DNA of 64,000 nucleotides from Paramicrobacterium sp051513965 (GCF_051513965.1 NZ_CP195847.1:310001-374000); one strand, 5' to 3'. Shown: positions 8,356-16,632, counted from the first letter of the stretch. Program-made: numbers and translations. Notes: generated by a model from the letters alone, not told the origin.

Positions 8356-9621
8356 GTGATTGATCCCGTACTTCTGCGCGAAAACCCTGACCTCATCCGA
8401 CGCTCTCAGGAGGCGCGCGGGTCTCGGGTCGAGTTGGTCGATGAGGCGATCGAGGCGGATGCCGCGCGGCGACGCGCCATCGGAACCTACGAAGAGCTCC
8501 GGGCGGAGCAGAACGCCTTCAGCAAGAAGGTCGCCAAAGCGCCGAAGGACGAGAAGAAGGCGCTCATCGCCGAGGTGCAGGAGCTCGCCGCACGTGTGAA
8601 GCAGGCGCAGCACGATGCCAGCGAGGCTGAAGAGACGTTCACGCGCGTTGCCGGGGCCATCGAGAACGTCATCATCGACGGTGTGCCCACGGGCGGCGAA
8701 AACGACTTCGTCACGCTGCGTACCGAGGGGGAGAAGCCGACGTTCGACTTCGCCCCGCGCGATCACCTCGAGATCGGGGAGAGGCTCGACGCGATCGACA
8801 TGGCGCGCGGCACGAAGGTGTCGGGCGCCCGCTTCTACTATCTGAAGGGCATCGGCGCACGTCTCGAGCTCGCCCTCATGAGCCTCGGGCTTGACCGCGC
8901 TCTTGAGGCCGGGTTCACGCCGCTCATCACCCCGACGCTCGTGAAGCCCGAGATCATGGCGGGCACGGGCTTCCTCGGCGAGCACGCCGACGAGGTGTAC
9001 AAGCTTGAGGCTGACGACCTGTATCTCACGGGCACGAGCGAGGTCGCGCTCGCCGGCTACCACGCCGACGAGATCGTCGACCTGTCGTCGGGTGCGCTGC
9101 GCTATGCCGGTTGGTCCACGTGCTACCGCCGTGAGGCCGGTTCGTACGGCAAAGACACTCGCGGCATCATCCGTGTGCACCAGTTCAACAAGCTCGAGAT
9201 GTTCGTCTACACGACTCCTGAGGATGCCCAGGCGGAGCACGAGCGGCTCCTTGCGTGGCAGGAAGGGATGCTCCAAAGCCTCGGCCTCAGCTATCGGGTC
9301 ATCGACACCGCGGCCGGCGATCTCGGTTCGAGCGCCGCGCGCAAGTACGACGTCGAGGCCTGGGTGCCGACGCAGGAGGCATACCGCGAGCTGACGTCGA
9401 CCTCGAACTGCACGACTTACCAGGCGCGGCGCCTCGACATCCGGCACCGCACGGAGTCCGGCAAGACGACGCCGGTCGCAACCCTCAACGGCACTCTCGC
9501 GACGACGCGCTGGCTCGTCGCGTTGCTCGAGACGCATCAGCGCGCCGACGGCTCTGTCGTGATTCCCGAGGCGCTTCGTCCCTACCTGGGCGGTCTCGAG
9601 GTCGCGGAGCCTGTGGCGTGA
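8356..9621 (+). CDS. serS: Seryl-tRNA synthetase
   Basis: Charges tRNA-Ser with serine; class II synthetase of 421 aa. A GTG start gives the conserved MIDPVLLRENPDLIRRS. The N-terminal coiled-coil arm covers about residues 30-100. Motif 2 is seen as YRREAGSYGKDTRGIIRVHQ and motif 3 as LATTRWLVALLETHQ. The stop overlaps the GTG of the next gene (GTGA), so the HAD phosphatase is co-translated. No T-box or other leader is apparent in the 36-bp upstream gap. Two tRNA-Ser genes occur about 3-4.5 kb downstream. Confidence 0.97.
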   Translation: MIDPVLLRENPDLIRRSQEARGSRVELVDEAIEADAARRRAIGTYEELRAEQNAFSKKVAKAPKDEKKALIAEVQELAARVKQAQHDASEAEETFTRVAGAIENVIIDGVPTGGENDFVTLRTEGEKPTFDFAPRDHLEIGERLDAIDMARGTKVSGARFYYLKGIGARLELALMSLGLDRALEAGFTPLITPTLVKPEIMAGTGFLGEHADEVYKLEADDLYLTGTSEVALAGYHADEIVDLSSGALRYAGWSTCYRREAGSYGKDTRGIIRVHQFNKLEMFVYTTPEDAQAEHERLLAWQEGMLQSLGLSYRVIDTAAGDLGSSAARKYDVEAWVPTQEAYRELTSTSNCTTYQARRLDIRHRTESGKTTPVATLNGTLATTRWLVALLETHQRADGSVVIPEALRPYLGGLEVAEPVA

Positions 9622-10409
9622 CAGCCGCGTTGAAGCTCGTCGCACTCGATGTCGACGGAACCGTCCTGCACGAGGACGGCGACGTGTCTCCGGCCGTGCT
9701 GAACGCCGTGAAAGCGGCATCCGATGCTGGCCACCGCCTGATGCTCGCGACCGGGCGCAGCTGGGAATCGACCGAGCCGGTGATGGCGCAGCTCGGCCTT
9801 GCGAGCGACTACGTCGTCTGCGCGAATGGCGCGCTGATCATGAAGCGCGACGGCGACGGCTATGTGCGGCACCACGTCGAGACGTTCGATCCCACGGAGG
9901 TGCTGACCCTCATCCACGCGAACCTCGATGACGGTCGCTACATGGTGGAGTACCCCGACGGTTTTCGCCGCTACACCGAGGGAATGACGGACTGGAACCT
10001 CGAGGGCGCCGAGAAGGTGCCGTTCGAGGAACTCCTTGAGAAGCCCGTCACGCGCGTCGTGGTCGTGTCGCCAGGGCATGACGAGCAGGAGTTCCTCCAG
10101 GCCGTCGAAGACATGGGACTGCACAAGGTCACGTACGCGATCGGGTGGACGGCCTGGCTCGACATCGCACCGTTCGGGGTCAACAAGTCGACCGCGCTCG
10201 AACACGTTCGGTCGTGGCTCGGCGTCGCGCCGACCGATGTCGTTGCAGTCGGTGACGGGCGGAACGACATCGAAATGCTGCGGTTGGCCGGGCGTGAGGG
10301 CCGAGGCGTGGCGATGGGGCAGGCGCCTGATGTGGTGAAGGATGCCGCGACAGAAGTCGTCGCGGACGTCACGAACGACGGTGTCGTCAGCGTGCTGCGC
10401 TCCTTGTAG
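9618..10409 (+). CDS. HAD-superfamily (Cof-type) phosphatase
   Basis: 263-aa hydrolase starting at the GTG that overlaps the serS stop codon. Motif I is ALDVDGTVL with the nucleophilic Asp, and motif IV is VAVGDGRNDIEML. The long insertion between them is the Cof/IIB cap domain. Conserved KSTALEHV precedes motif IV, as in Cof-like sugar-phosphate phosphatases. Placement after serS is common in actinobacteria. Substrate unknown, probably a phosphorylated small metabolite. Confidence 0.88.
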   Translation: MTAALKLVALDVDGTVLHEDGDVSPAVLNAVKAASDAGHRLMLATGRSWESTEPVMAQLGLASDYVVCANGALIMKRDGDGYVRHHVETFDPTEVLTLIHANLDDGRYMVEYPDGFRRYTEGMTDWNLEGAEKVPFEELLEKPVTRVVVVSPGHDEQEFLQAVEDMGLHKVTYAIGWTAWLDIAPFGVNKSTALEHVRSWLGVAPTDVVAVGDGRNDIEMLRLAGREGRGVAMGQAPDVVKDAATEVVADVTNDGVVSVLRSL

Positions 10410-10546
10410 TCCTGCTCATCGCATCGTCGTCGAGGTCGGTCGACGCACGATGACCAGGAAGAGAGTGACCAGGACCGGGACTGATTCTTAGGGACAACGA
10501 GGTGTCGACCTCGAGTGCCGGGAGGTCAAAACAGACGTGTGACACA

Positions 10547-10575
10547 TCAAGTAGTCGTATAATGCAATCACTTGA
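10547..10575 (+). promoter_or_regulatory. Promoter and putative HxlR operator, copy 1
   Basis: A consensus -10 hexamer TATAAT (10558-10563) lies between the half-sites TCAAGT (10547-10552) and ACTTGA (10570-10575). The word TGCAATCACTTGA (10563-10575) recurs exactly at 12344-12356 in front of the reductase operon. This suggests that the regulator binds both its own promoter and its target promoter. Confidence 0.6.
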
Positions 10576-10585
10576 AGGAGGTGCG

Positions 10586-11077
10586 ATGCCAATTGCGCCA
10601 CGATCGGGGTGCGCAATCAACGCCGCCGTCGAGGTTCTGGGTGATCCGTGGACGATGCTTGTGCTCAGGGACATCATGTTCGGCAACCGGCGACACTTTC
10701 GCGAACTGCTCACCGGATCCGAGGAGGGCATCGCCAGCAACATCCTCAGCAATAGACTCAAGCGTCTCACCGAGCAGGGGTTGCTGAGTCGGGCAACGGC
10801 GCGGCGCGGCCAGCGGGCGCTGTACTCCCTCACCGAGGCCGGCATCGAGGTCTTGCCCATCATGGTCGCGCTCGGAAACTGGGGCCTCGATCATCGCGAT
10901 GGCGACGGTCGCCTCCGGGTCCGTGCCGAGCTTCTTCGAGACGGAGGTCCGGCACTCGTCGAAGCGATGATGGACGAACTTCGAGAGATTCACCTCGGAG
11001 TTCCGCGACCTTTCCCGGACGCCCCGCGCCCGAGTGAGCAGCTTCAGGAGGCCTACGCCGCAGCAGTCAGCGAGTAG
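10586..11077 (+). CDS. HxlR-family transcriptional regulator
   Basis: 163-aa winged-helix regulator. The start is the ATG reading MPIAPRSGCAIN, directly behind a strong GAAGGAGG; longer in-frame starts lack such a site. The N-terminal Cys (SGCAIN), VLGDPWTMLVLRDIMFG and NILSNRLKRLTEQGLL are typical of HxlR, whose members often sense thiols or electrophiles. It converges on a two-gene operon of RibD-like reductases that shares its operator word, so these are the likely targets. Confidence 0.9.
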   Translation: MPIAPRSGCAINAAVEVLGDPWTMLVLRDIMFGNRRHFRELLTGSEEGIASNILSNRLKRLTEQGLLSRATARRGQRALYSLTEAGIEVLPIMVALGNWGLDHRDGDGRLRVRAELLRDGGPALVEAMMDELREIHLGVPRPFPDAPRPSEQLQEAYAAAVSE

Positions 11078-11113
11078 CGGGCGGCGGGCATCACGGGCCC
11101 ATCTCGACGCTCG

Positions 11114-11674
11114 TTACTGCACAGGGCGATACCGCGTCGCGATCGCCCCCGACTGGAACTCGCGACGATCCACGGCCTGGAGCCGGATCCGCTCGCCGAG
11201 GCCCGCGAGCAGAGACGGTCCGTGCCCAGCGAGAATCGGATGCACCACGAACTCGTACTCGTCGATCAGGCCGTGATCCGCAAGGGTCAGCGGGAGCGCC
11301 ACTCCGCCGACCAACAGATCCCCGCCCGGCTGCTCTTTGAGCAGTCGAACGGCACTCTCCACGTCGCCTCGCAGTAACTCTGAATTCCAATCGACCGTTT
11401 CCAGAGTGCTCGACACGACATATTTCCGCGCCCGGTCGATGGCTTCGGCGAAGGGGACCTCCCACTCGTCCATCCAATCGGGCCAGCAGCCCGAGGTTGG
11501 TTTGCGCCACGCCGACTCCATCATCTCGTAGGTCGTTCGACCGTAGAGCAGCGCACCGGCGCGTCCCATCTGCTCGGTCCAGTACTGCATCAGCTCTTCG
11601 TCCGGTGCGACGCCCGCCGCGTGATCGCAGCAGCCGTCGAGGGTGACGTTGATCGAGTAGCGAAGTGTTCTCAT
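11114..11674 (-). CDS. Dihydrofolate reductase-family (RibD C-terminal-like) protein 1
   Basis: 186-aa cytoplasmic NAD(P)H-dependent reductase of the RibD_C/DHFR fold. Marks are the N-terminal strand LRYSINVTLDGCCDH, ALLYGRTTYEMM, and GGDLLVGGVALPLTLADHGLIDEY. It is the second gene of an operon, 20 bp after the companion reductase at 11695-12276, with ATG start. Members are usually of unknown substrate and are often under HxlR or ArsR control. It is not a housekeeping DHFR by sequence. Confidence 0.85.
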   Translation of the reverse strand: MRTLRYSINVTLDGCCDHAAGVAPDEELMQYWTEQMGRAGALLYGRTTYEMMESAWRKPTSGCWPDWMDEWEVPFAEAIDRARKYVVSSTLETVDWNSELLRGDVESAVRLLKEQPGGDLLVGGVALPLTLADHGLIDEYEFVVHPILAGHGPSLLAGLGERIRLQAVDRREFQSGAIATRYRPVQ

Positions 11675-11694
11675 GGCGATACTCCCGGTTCGGA

Positions 11695-12276
11695 TCAGCG
11701 GTCGGCGTCGTTCGCCGCTTCGACGGCTGACACGGCGTACCTCAGCAGAACCCCTCCGGTGTCGATCGCGCGCGCCTCGAGAAGCTGAAGGGGGCGGACA
11801 GAGGGGGCCGGCTTGAACAGCGCGGTCCCCTCGCCGAGGATCACGGGTGCGACACCGATGAGGAGCTCATCGACGACTCCCGCGCGGAGGAGCGAGTCGG
11901 TGAGCACGGCGCTGCCGAAGACATAGATTGGCCGGTCGTCGGCCTGCTTGCGTCGCGAGAGCTCGCCGACGATGTCCGCCGTGACCTCGGTGTTGCTCCA
12001 GCTCGCTTCGGTGAGGGTTCGTGAAGCTACCAGCTTCGGCGCCGAGTTCATATAGTCGGCGATGTCGGATTCGTCGTCGGTGTTCTGCCAGTGGGCCGCC
12101 ATTCCCTCATAGGTGACACGACCGAACACAATCAGGCCGAGCTCGTCGCCGAAACGAAGGCTGAGCTGTCGGAGGTCTTCACCCCAGATGTGCTCGTGCA
12201 GCCGAAGGTCCCATTGCTGCGTGCCCTCGAAGAATCCGTCGACTGAGATGATGTTCCACGCGATCACTTTTCCCAT
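11695..12276 (-). CDS. Dihydrofolate reductase-family (RibD C-terminal-like) protein 2
   Basis: 193-aa reductase of the same fold as its neighbour (KVIAWNIISVDGFFEG, LIVFGRVTYEGM, PIYVFGSAVLTDSLL). The ATG at 12276 is preferred over the TTG at 12282, because AGAGGGG lies at proper spacing before it. It is first in a two-gene operon. A minus-strand promoter (TTGCAA, 17 bp, TACTCT) overlaps the putative HxlR site at 12331-12356. The paired, diverged reductases probably arose by duplication. Confidence 0.85.
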   Translation of the reverse strand: MGKVIAWNIISVDGFFEGTQQWDLRLHEHIWGEDLRQLSLRFGDELGLIVFGRVTYEGMAAHWQNTDDESDIADYMNSAPKLVASRTLTEASWSNTEVTADIVGELSRRKQADDRPIYVFGSAVLTDSLLRAGVVDELLIGVAPVILGEGTALFKPAPSVRPLQLLEARAIDTGGVLLRYAVSAVEAANDADR

Positions 12277-12330
12277 GCGCAAGCCCCTCTGATTGCGATC
12301 TGCAACTTGTCTTGCTGGCAGAGTAGATCA

Positions 12331-12356
12331 TCGAGTTGCATTTTGCAATCACTTGA
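12331..12356 (-). promoter_or_regulatory. Putative HxlR operator, copy 2
   Basis: TCGAGT (12331-12336) and ACTTGA (12351-12356) form an inverted pair, and TGCAATCACTTGA (12344-12356) repeats the word found at 10563-10575. It overlaps the inferred -35 region of the two-reductase operon, a position suited to repression. Confidence 0.55.
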
Positions 12357-12533
12357 TGAGTTGGTGAAGAAGCCGACCGGCTTGCAGCTTCGCGGTTGAT
12401 TGCGGGTGCCTGTGGTCTAGATGAAGGAACTCCGCGGGGCCCGTCGTCGCTCTAGCGGCATCCTATTCTGCGTCGATATTGTCCTGCGGCGACGGTCGGG
12501 TAGAATCGTCCGCGCACTGCTTTCGAGCGGTGA

Positions 12534-12621
12534 GGAGGGCTGTCCGAGCGGCCGATGGAGCTGGTCTTGAAAACCAGTGGGCAGAAATGTCTCGTGGGTT
12601 CGAATCCCACGCCCTCCGCCA
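12534..12621 (+). tRNA. tRNA-Ser (anticodon TGA)
   Basis: Acceptor arms GGAGGGC (12534-12540) and GCCCTCC (12611-12617) pair fully, followed by the discriminator G and an encoded CCA. The anticodon stem-loop CTGGT-CTTGAAA-ACCAG gives TGA, the T-arm contains GGTTCGAATCC, and a long variable arm is present as expected for serine. Confidence 0.96.
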
Positions 12622-12768
12622 ATTTCCTGCGTGCAACCGGCGTTCATGCAGGAACTTTCTATCGTGCTCACAGCACCATGTGCGTAAAATCGGAGATCTG
12701 AGTACTGTCTGGTCACGCTGAGCGCAGACCGATGTGCTCCGCCCCCGACATCGTTGAGAGGACTCTGA

Positions 12769-14019
12769 GTGGCGCGACGCTCCTCAAACACCGTGCGTCA
12801 CGGCAAGCTGCCGAGGCGCAGTCCGTGGACCAGCGCCGGCAAGTTCCTCGCCGCCGCGGTCGCTGTCGTCGTCGTCAGTGCGGGTGCTGTCGGTGCCTGG
12901 GCGATCAACGACATCGTGCAGACGGTGCCCGAGGGCGTGACGCTCGCCGGTGAGACACCGGGACAGGCGATTCCCGACATCAACTCGATCGAGGGCGGCG
13001 CGAACCTGCTGCTGATCGGGAGCGATAGCCGCCAGGGCCAGGGTGACGGCTACGGCGATCCTGACAAAGAGACCTCGACACTCAACGACGTGACGATGCT
13101 TCTGCACATCGCAGAGGATCACAGCAACGCGACGGTCGTCAGCTTCCCGCGCGACATGTATGTTCCGATTCCGTCGTGCGAGAAGGTCGATGACGATGGC
13201 AAGCCGACGGGCGAGTTCTACCCGGCGATGAGCCGTCAGAAGATCAATACCTCCCTCTCGTACGGCGGTATGGCCTGCACGGTTCAGACGGTGAGTGAGC
13301 TGACGGGGCTTGAAATCCAATACGCCGCGATGGTGCAGTTCAATGGCGTGATTGCGCTGTCGAATGCGATCGGCGGCGTCGAGGTGTGTCTCGCAGACTC
13401 GATCAAGGATCCGAAGACCGACCTCGACCTCCCCGCTGGTCAGGTGTCTCTCAAAGGCAAGGACGCTCTGCAGTTCCTCCGCACTCGCCACGGCGTCAGC
13501 GACGGTTCCGACCTCGGCCGAATCAGCAACCAGCAGATGTTCCTCTCCTCGCTCGTTCGTGAGCTGAAGTCCGCTGAGACGCTGACCGATCCGGTGAAGC
13601 TCTACAGCATCGCCAAGGTCGCTGCGACGAACATGACGTTCTCGAACAGTCTGAACAACATCAACACGATGGTGTCTCTCGCGATGGCGCTGTCTGACAT
13701 TCCGACGGACAAGATCACGTTCGTCCAGTATCCGAACTACTACCAGGGTGACGGTGTCTCGCCGCTCACGACGGATGCCGAGACCCTCATGGACGCCATC
13801 AAAGCGGACAAGAACCTGTCTGTCACCGGCGGCACCGGCGGCTCCATCGTGAAGGGCGAAGAGGGTGACTCCGGTGAGTCGACGGAGCCGACGACGCCGC
13901 CCGAGACTGAGGCGCCCGATTCAACGGCACCGCCCGAGGATGACACTGTGGAACTGCCCGACTCCATCCACGGACAGAACGCGTCGCTCGAGACCTGCGC
14001 CGACGGAAATGGTCGATGA
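12769..14019 (+). CDS. LytR-CpsA-Psr (LCP) family cell-wall ligase
   Basis: 416-aa membrane-anchored enzyme that in this family transfers lipid-linked glycopolymers to peptidoglycan. A GTG start is followed by a basic N-terminus and one transmembrane helix (FLAAAVAVVVVSAGAVGAWA). The extracellular LCP domain shows LLLIGSDSR, the Arg motif SFPRDMYVPIP, and FLRTRHGVSDGSDLGRI with the polyprenyl-phosphate-binding arginines. The C-terminal 60 residues are a low-complexity Glu/Thr/Pro tail ending near a Cys. It lies between two tRNA-Ser genes. Confidence 0.92.
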   Translation: MARRSSNTVRHGKLPRRSPWTSAGKFLAAAVAVVVVSAGAVGAWAINDIVQTVPEGVTLAGETPGQAIPDINSIEGGANLLLIGSDSRQGQGDGYGDPDKETSTLNDVTMLLHIAEDHSNATVVSFPRDMYVPIPSCEKVDDDGKPTGEFYPAMSRQKINTSLSYGGMACTVQTVSELTGLEIQYAAMVQFNGVIALSNAIGGVEVCLADSIKDPKTDLDLPAGQVSLKGKDALQFLRTRHGVSDGSDLGRISNQQMFLSSLVRELKSAETLTDPVKLYSIAKVAATNMTFSNSLNNINTMVSLAMALSDIPTDKITFVQYPNYYQGDGVSPLTTDAETLMDAIKADKNLSVTGGTGGSIVKGEEGDSGESTEPTTPPETEAPDSTAPPEDDTVELPDSIHGQNASLETCADGNGR

Positions 14020-14106
14020 CAGGATGCCGCACGGCGCCGCATCTGCGTGATTAGCTGATGGGCCGATCACCCGTTATGCTTTAACCCGCGTTCGCTTCGA
14101 ACGCAC

Positions 14107-14198
14107 GGAGACGTCGCATAGTCCGGTCGAGTGCACCACCCTGCTAAGGTGGAGTCCCCGCAAGGGGACCGCGGGTTCAAATCCCGCCGTCTCCGCCA
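14107..14198 (+). tRNA. tRNA-Ser (anticodon GCT)
   Basis: Acceptor arms GGAGACG (14107-14113) and CGTCTCC (14188-14194) pair, followed by the discriminator G and an encoded CCA. The anticodon arm CCACC-CTGCTAA-GGTGG gives GCT. A long variable arm (GTCCCCGCAAGGGGAC) and the T-loop TTCAAAT confirm serine. Its 3' end is the apparent target of integration (see 16582-16596). Confidence 0.96.
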
Positions 14199-14201
14199 AT
14201 G
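14187..14201. repeat. Attachment-like direct repeat, tRNA-proximal copy
   Basis: The 15-bp word CCGTCTCCGCCAATG spans the tRNA-Ser(GCU) acceptor end and is repeated exactly at 16582-16596. It has the position and size of an attL/attR core left by a tRNA-targeting element. Confidence 0.6.
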
Positions 14202-14253
14202 TCCTGAGTCGCGACATCGTTTACGAACGAGTCGCGGCTCAGGACTTTTTTCG
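14201..14253 (+). terminator. Rho-independent terminator of tRNA-Ser(GCU)
   Basis: GTCCTGAGTCGCGAC pairs with GTCGCGGCTCAGGAC (one G-U wobble) and is followed by TTTTTT, directly behind the tRNA. Confidence 0.85.
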
Positions 14254-14280
14254 TTGGTGGGGTGTTGACGTGTGATGCGG

Positions 14281-15532
14281 GGCTTATAGGCCAAAACGTG
14301 TGGATGGGTTCGGGCGTGTCATGTTCGTCCTGCCCATCCTGTGCGGGTCCAGAGGCCTTCTTCTGCGGTGAGGCCGGTGTCGTAGAGGCTGGGGGTTTCG
14401 TCGGGGTGGTGTTCTTCGTTGGCTTGTTCCGGGGGTTTGTTTTTCGTTGGGTATGACGCGTGTTTCAGGGCGTTGTCGAGTGTGAGTTCGTGAAGGGTGA
14501 GGAACCATTCCGCGGCGCGTTTCATGTGTGCTTGGGTCATGCCGCGGTGGGTGCGCAGCACGGCTCTGATTTGGCTGTTGATGCCGCCTTCGAGGGCGCT
14601 TGTGGTGCGTGGGTTGCCGTATTGGATGTAGGTGAATAGGGTTCCTTTGCGTAGGACGTTGCGGATCAGGTGCCAGGCTTTGCGCAGTGGTGCGTGCTTG
14701 TAGCCCCATTTGCCGTCGCGGAACAGGGTGCGTTCTTCGGTGAGGTGTCCGAAGTTCTGCCACCAGTGGTCGAGTTGGAGTTGCCAGTTGATCGCTTCTG
14801 TTTCATCGTTCTGATCGATGGTGCTGAGGGCCATCACGAGGCGGCGTAGTGCTCGGCCTGCTGTGGTTCGGGGTTTCCTGGTCAGGTGCCGTGTTGTGTT
14901 CATTTGCAGGTGGAACAGGCAGCGTTGATGTTTGGTTTCTGGCCAGGTTCGGCGTAGAGCTGAGGGTAGGCCGCTGCCTCCGTCAGAGACGAGAACGGCG
15001 GGGGCGGGGATCTGCTCGAGCAGTGCTGTCCACGCGGCTGTGGACTCGCCACCGCACCACTGCCAGGCCAGAACGGAGCCGGTGTCACTGAGCGCGATCA
15101 GGAGACACCAAGTGCCGACCCAGAGGCCGTCGACCATGACGGCGTGATACACCGTCTCGGTCGGTGGTAGCTGTGGTTGCACGTCCCAGCACCAGGCTGT
15201 GAGCCGACGAAACGAGCGCCCCGTGCCGGTGTGATCGATCTCGGCTTGCGACTGTTTGCCAATAAGCCAGGACACGAATCGGCGGAGCTGTTCCCTGCGG
15301 GTGACATCGGGACGTTTCCTTGACTGGGATGAGCCACATGACCGACACCGCCACCGCTGCGTGCCTGCCGCGGTCTTCCCGTTCTTCACGAGCTTTGAAT
15401 CGCATACCAGACACGTCGTCGAATTCGCCGCAAGGTCCACAACTAAGCATCACGGACCATACCGTCCCTCATTTACCCGCGAGATCACGCGGCTAGATCA
15501 CGATTCCATCCACACGTTTTGGCCTATAACCC
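14281..15532. mobile_element. Complete IS1249-type insertion sequence (IS256 family)
   Basis: 1252-bp element. The terminal inverted repeats start GGCTTATAGG and, on the opposite strand, GGGTTATAGG, and both continue CCAAAACGTGTGGATGG. It is flanked by a perfect 8-bp target duplication TGATGCGG (14273-14280 and 15533-15540). It carries a single intact transposase gene. Intact ends, intact target duplication and an unbroken reading frame indicate recent insertion. Confidence 0.92.
14319..15440 (-). CDS. IS1249-type transposase (IS256 family)
   Basis: 373-aa DDE transposase. It begins with a zinc ribbon (CLVCDSK and CRSCGS, with two CxxC pairs), followed by a DNA-binding region. The catalytic core has MVDGLWVG (first Asp), VLVSDGGSGL (second Asp), the typical CLFHLQMN segment, and the Glu in TTSALEGGIN. 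GTG start at 15440. Both termini of the element lie close outside the gene (38 and 92 bp). It appears functional. Confidence 0.9.
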   Translation of the reverse strand: MDLAANSTTCLVCDSKLVKNGKTAAGTQRWRCRSCGSSQSRKRPDVTRREQLRRFVSWLIGKQSQAEIDHTGTGRSFRRLTAWCWDVQPQLPPTETVYHAVMVDGLWVGTWCLLIALSDTGSVLAWQWCGGESTAAWTALLEQIPAPAVLVSDGGSGLPSALRRTWPETKHQRCLFHLQMNTTRHLTRKPRTTAGRALRRLVMALSTIDQNDETEAINWQLQLDHWWQNFGHLTEERTLFRDGKWGYKHAPLRKAWHLIRNVLRKGTLFTYIQYGNPRTTSALEGGINSQIRAVLRTHRGMTQAHMKRAAEWFLTLHELTLDNALKHASYPTKNKPPEQANEEHHPDETPSLYDTGLTAEEGLWTRTGWAGRT

Positions 15533-15573
15533 TGATGCGGGGTCGGTGAGTCGGGTCATCGTTGACGGTCGAG

Positions 15574-16446
15574 TCAAGGTTTCTTGGCCTGGTAGTTCTT
15601 GTCGGGGTCGATGGTGAACTCGGCGATGATCTGGCCGGTGCTCAGGCTGCTGACGGTGGCGTTGCGGTCGTGGGCGAGGATGAGCACGGGGGTGTTTGTG
15701 TGGGCGCGACCGATGCCGAGGTGTCGGATCTGGCCGGCGTAGCGGATGGTGACTTTCCCATGTTTGTCGACGATGTCGGTGCGTGAGCGCCATTCGGTCG
15801 TGTCCGTGGTGGTGGCCGGGGTGGCCTTCGGGAGGGCTGTGTAAGTCTGCTCCGGGGTGTGGCGGCCGATTGAGCGGTGCGGGCGGGCAGTGTTGTACCA
15901 GGTCTGGAACTCGGTCAGCAGTGTCTGCAGGTCCTCGATCGTGTTGGGCAGAGGGTGCGCCTTGAGCCATCGTTTCAGGGTCTGGTGGAAGCGTTCGATC
16001 TTTCCCTGGGTCTGGGGATGTCCTGGGCGGCCGTTCTTCTGGGTGATGCCGGTGGGTGGCGAGGAGTTTCTCGAAGCCTCCGCGGGCGCCCTTGAAGCGG
16101 GCCAGGCGGGTGGTGAACACGAGCCCGTTGTCGGTGAGGGTCGAGGCTGGCGGGCCGTAGCGGGTGATCAGTTTGGTCATGGCGGTCACCACCATGGGCC
16201 CGGTGAACGCGGCCGCAGCACGGATGTCGAGCAGGTAGCGGGAGTGGTCGTCGAGGAAGTCGAGGATCTCGATCCGGGTGCCGTCGGTGAGGAACCAGTG
16301 GGTGATGTCGGCTTGCCAGCACTCGTTGGGCAGGTCGGCTTGAAAGCGGATGTAGGAACTGCGGGGCGTTTCTGTGGGGCGGCTTCGGCGCGGGTGAGGC
16401 CCTGGTCGGTGACGGCGCGGACGATGACGAGGTTCTTTGGTTTCAC
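15574..16446 (-). pseudogene. IS481-family transposase, decayed
   Basis: An N-terminal fragment (VIVRAVTDQGLTRAEAA) of the usual helix-turn-helix region is joined almost directly to the integrase core (SSYIRF, NECWQADITHW, LDDHSRYLLDI), so roughly 80-100 codons are missing. An extra C in the CCCACC run near 16060 then shifts the frame. Reading on in the shifted frame restores ITQKNGRPGHPQTQGKIERF, and the protein ends with PDKNYQAKKP and TGA at 15574. The catalytic residues are mostly present, but the gene cannot encode an active enzyme. Confidence 0.88.
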
Positions 16447-16448
16447 TC

Positions 16449-16558
16449 GTCAACGATGACGCGACTCACCGGTCAACGATCACACCCACCGATCTGTCAA
16501 CGATGTCGCGACTCAGGTGTCACCGATCACGATCAGGATCCGCGCGATTAGCTGTCAA
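16449..16558. repeat. Four GTCAACGAT repeats at the IS481-type right end
   Basis: GTCAACGAT occurs at about 16449, 16472, 16497 and 16553, all in the same orientation. Two copies are followed by G.CGCGACTCA. They probably represent stacked or reiterated transposase-binding ends. No gene is seen in the rest of the 430-bp gap to 16876 apart from the attachment-like repeat and the terminator listed separately. Confidence 0.6.
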
Positions 16559-16581
16559 CGATGTGGTGAATCGCAACACCC

Positions 16582-16596
16582 CCGTCTCCGCCAATG
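16582..16596. repeat. Attachment-like direct repeat, distal copy (tRNA-Ser 3'-end remnant)
   Basis: CCGTCTCCGCCAATG, identical to 14187-14201. Only the acceptor 3' strand and CCA of a tRNA are present. The rest of a tRNA gene is absent upstream. It is followed by a terminator hairpin, as behind a tRNA gene. Confidence 0.6.
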
Positions 16597-16632
16597 GAAC
16601 ATTCCGAAAACCGTTCCGAAAACTTGAGCTAG

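Larger units (their letters stand above)
14262..16560. mobile_element. Remnant of an IS481-type element, split by the IS1249-type element
   Basis: One end is seen at 15547-15566 (TGAGTCGGGTCATCGTTGAC) and its inverted partner at 16449-16468, with 19 of 20 positions complementary. A further GTGTGAT word of the left terminus lies beyond the IS1249-type insertion at about 14270. The right side carries four GTCAACGAT copies. The transposase gene inside is deleted and frameshifted. Outer borders are approximate. Confidence 0.6.

Noticed and set aside
12417..12791. Minus-strand frame across tRNA-Ser(UGA)
   Set aside because: It overlaps a complete tRNA gene and has no domain or ribosome-binding site.
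15524..16453. A 309-codon frame that could be read as an intact IS481 transposase
   Set aside because: The second half is His/Pro/Arg-rich nonsense, and the true C-terminal sequence appears only after a frame change near 16060, so it is a pseudogene.
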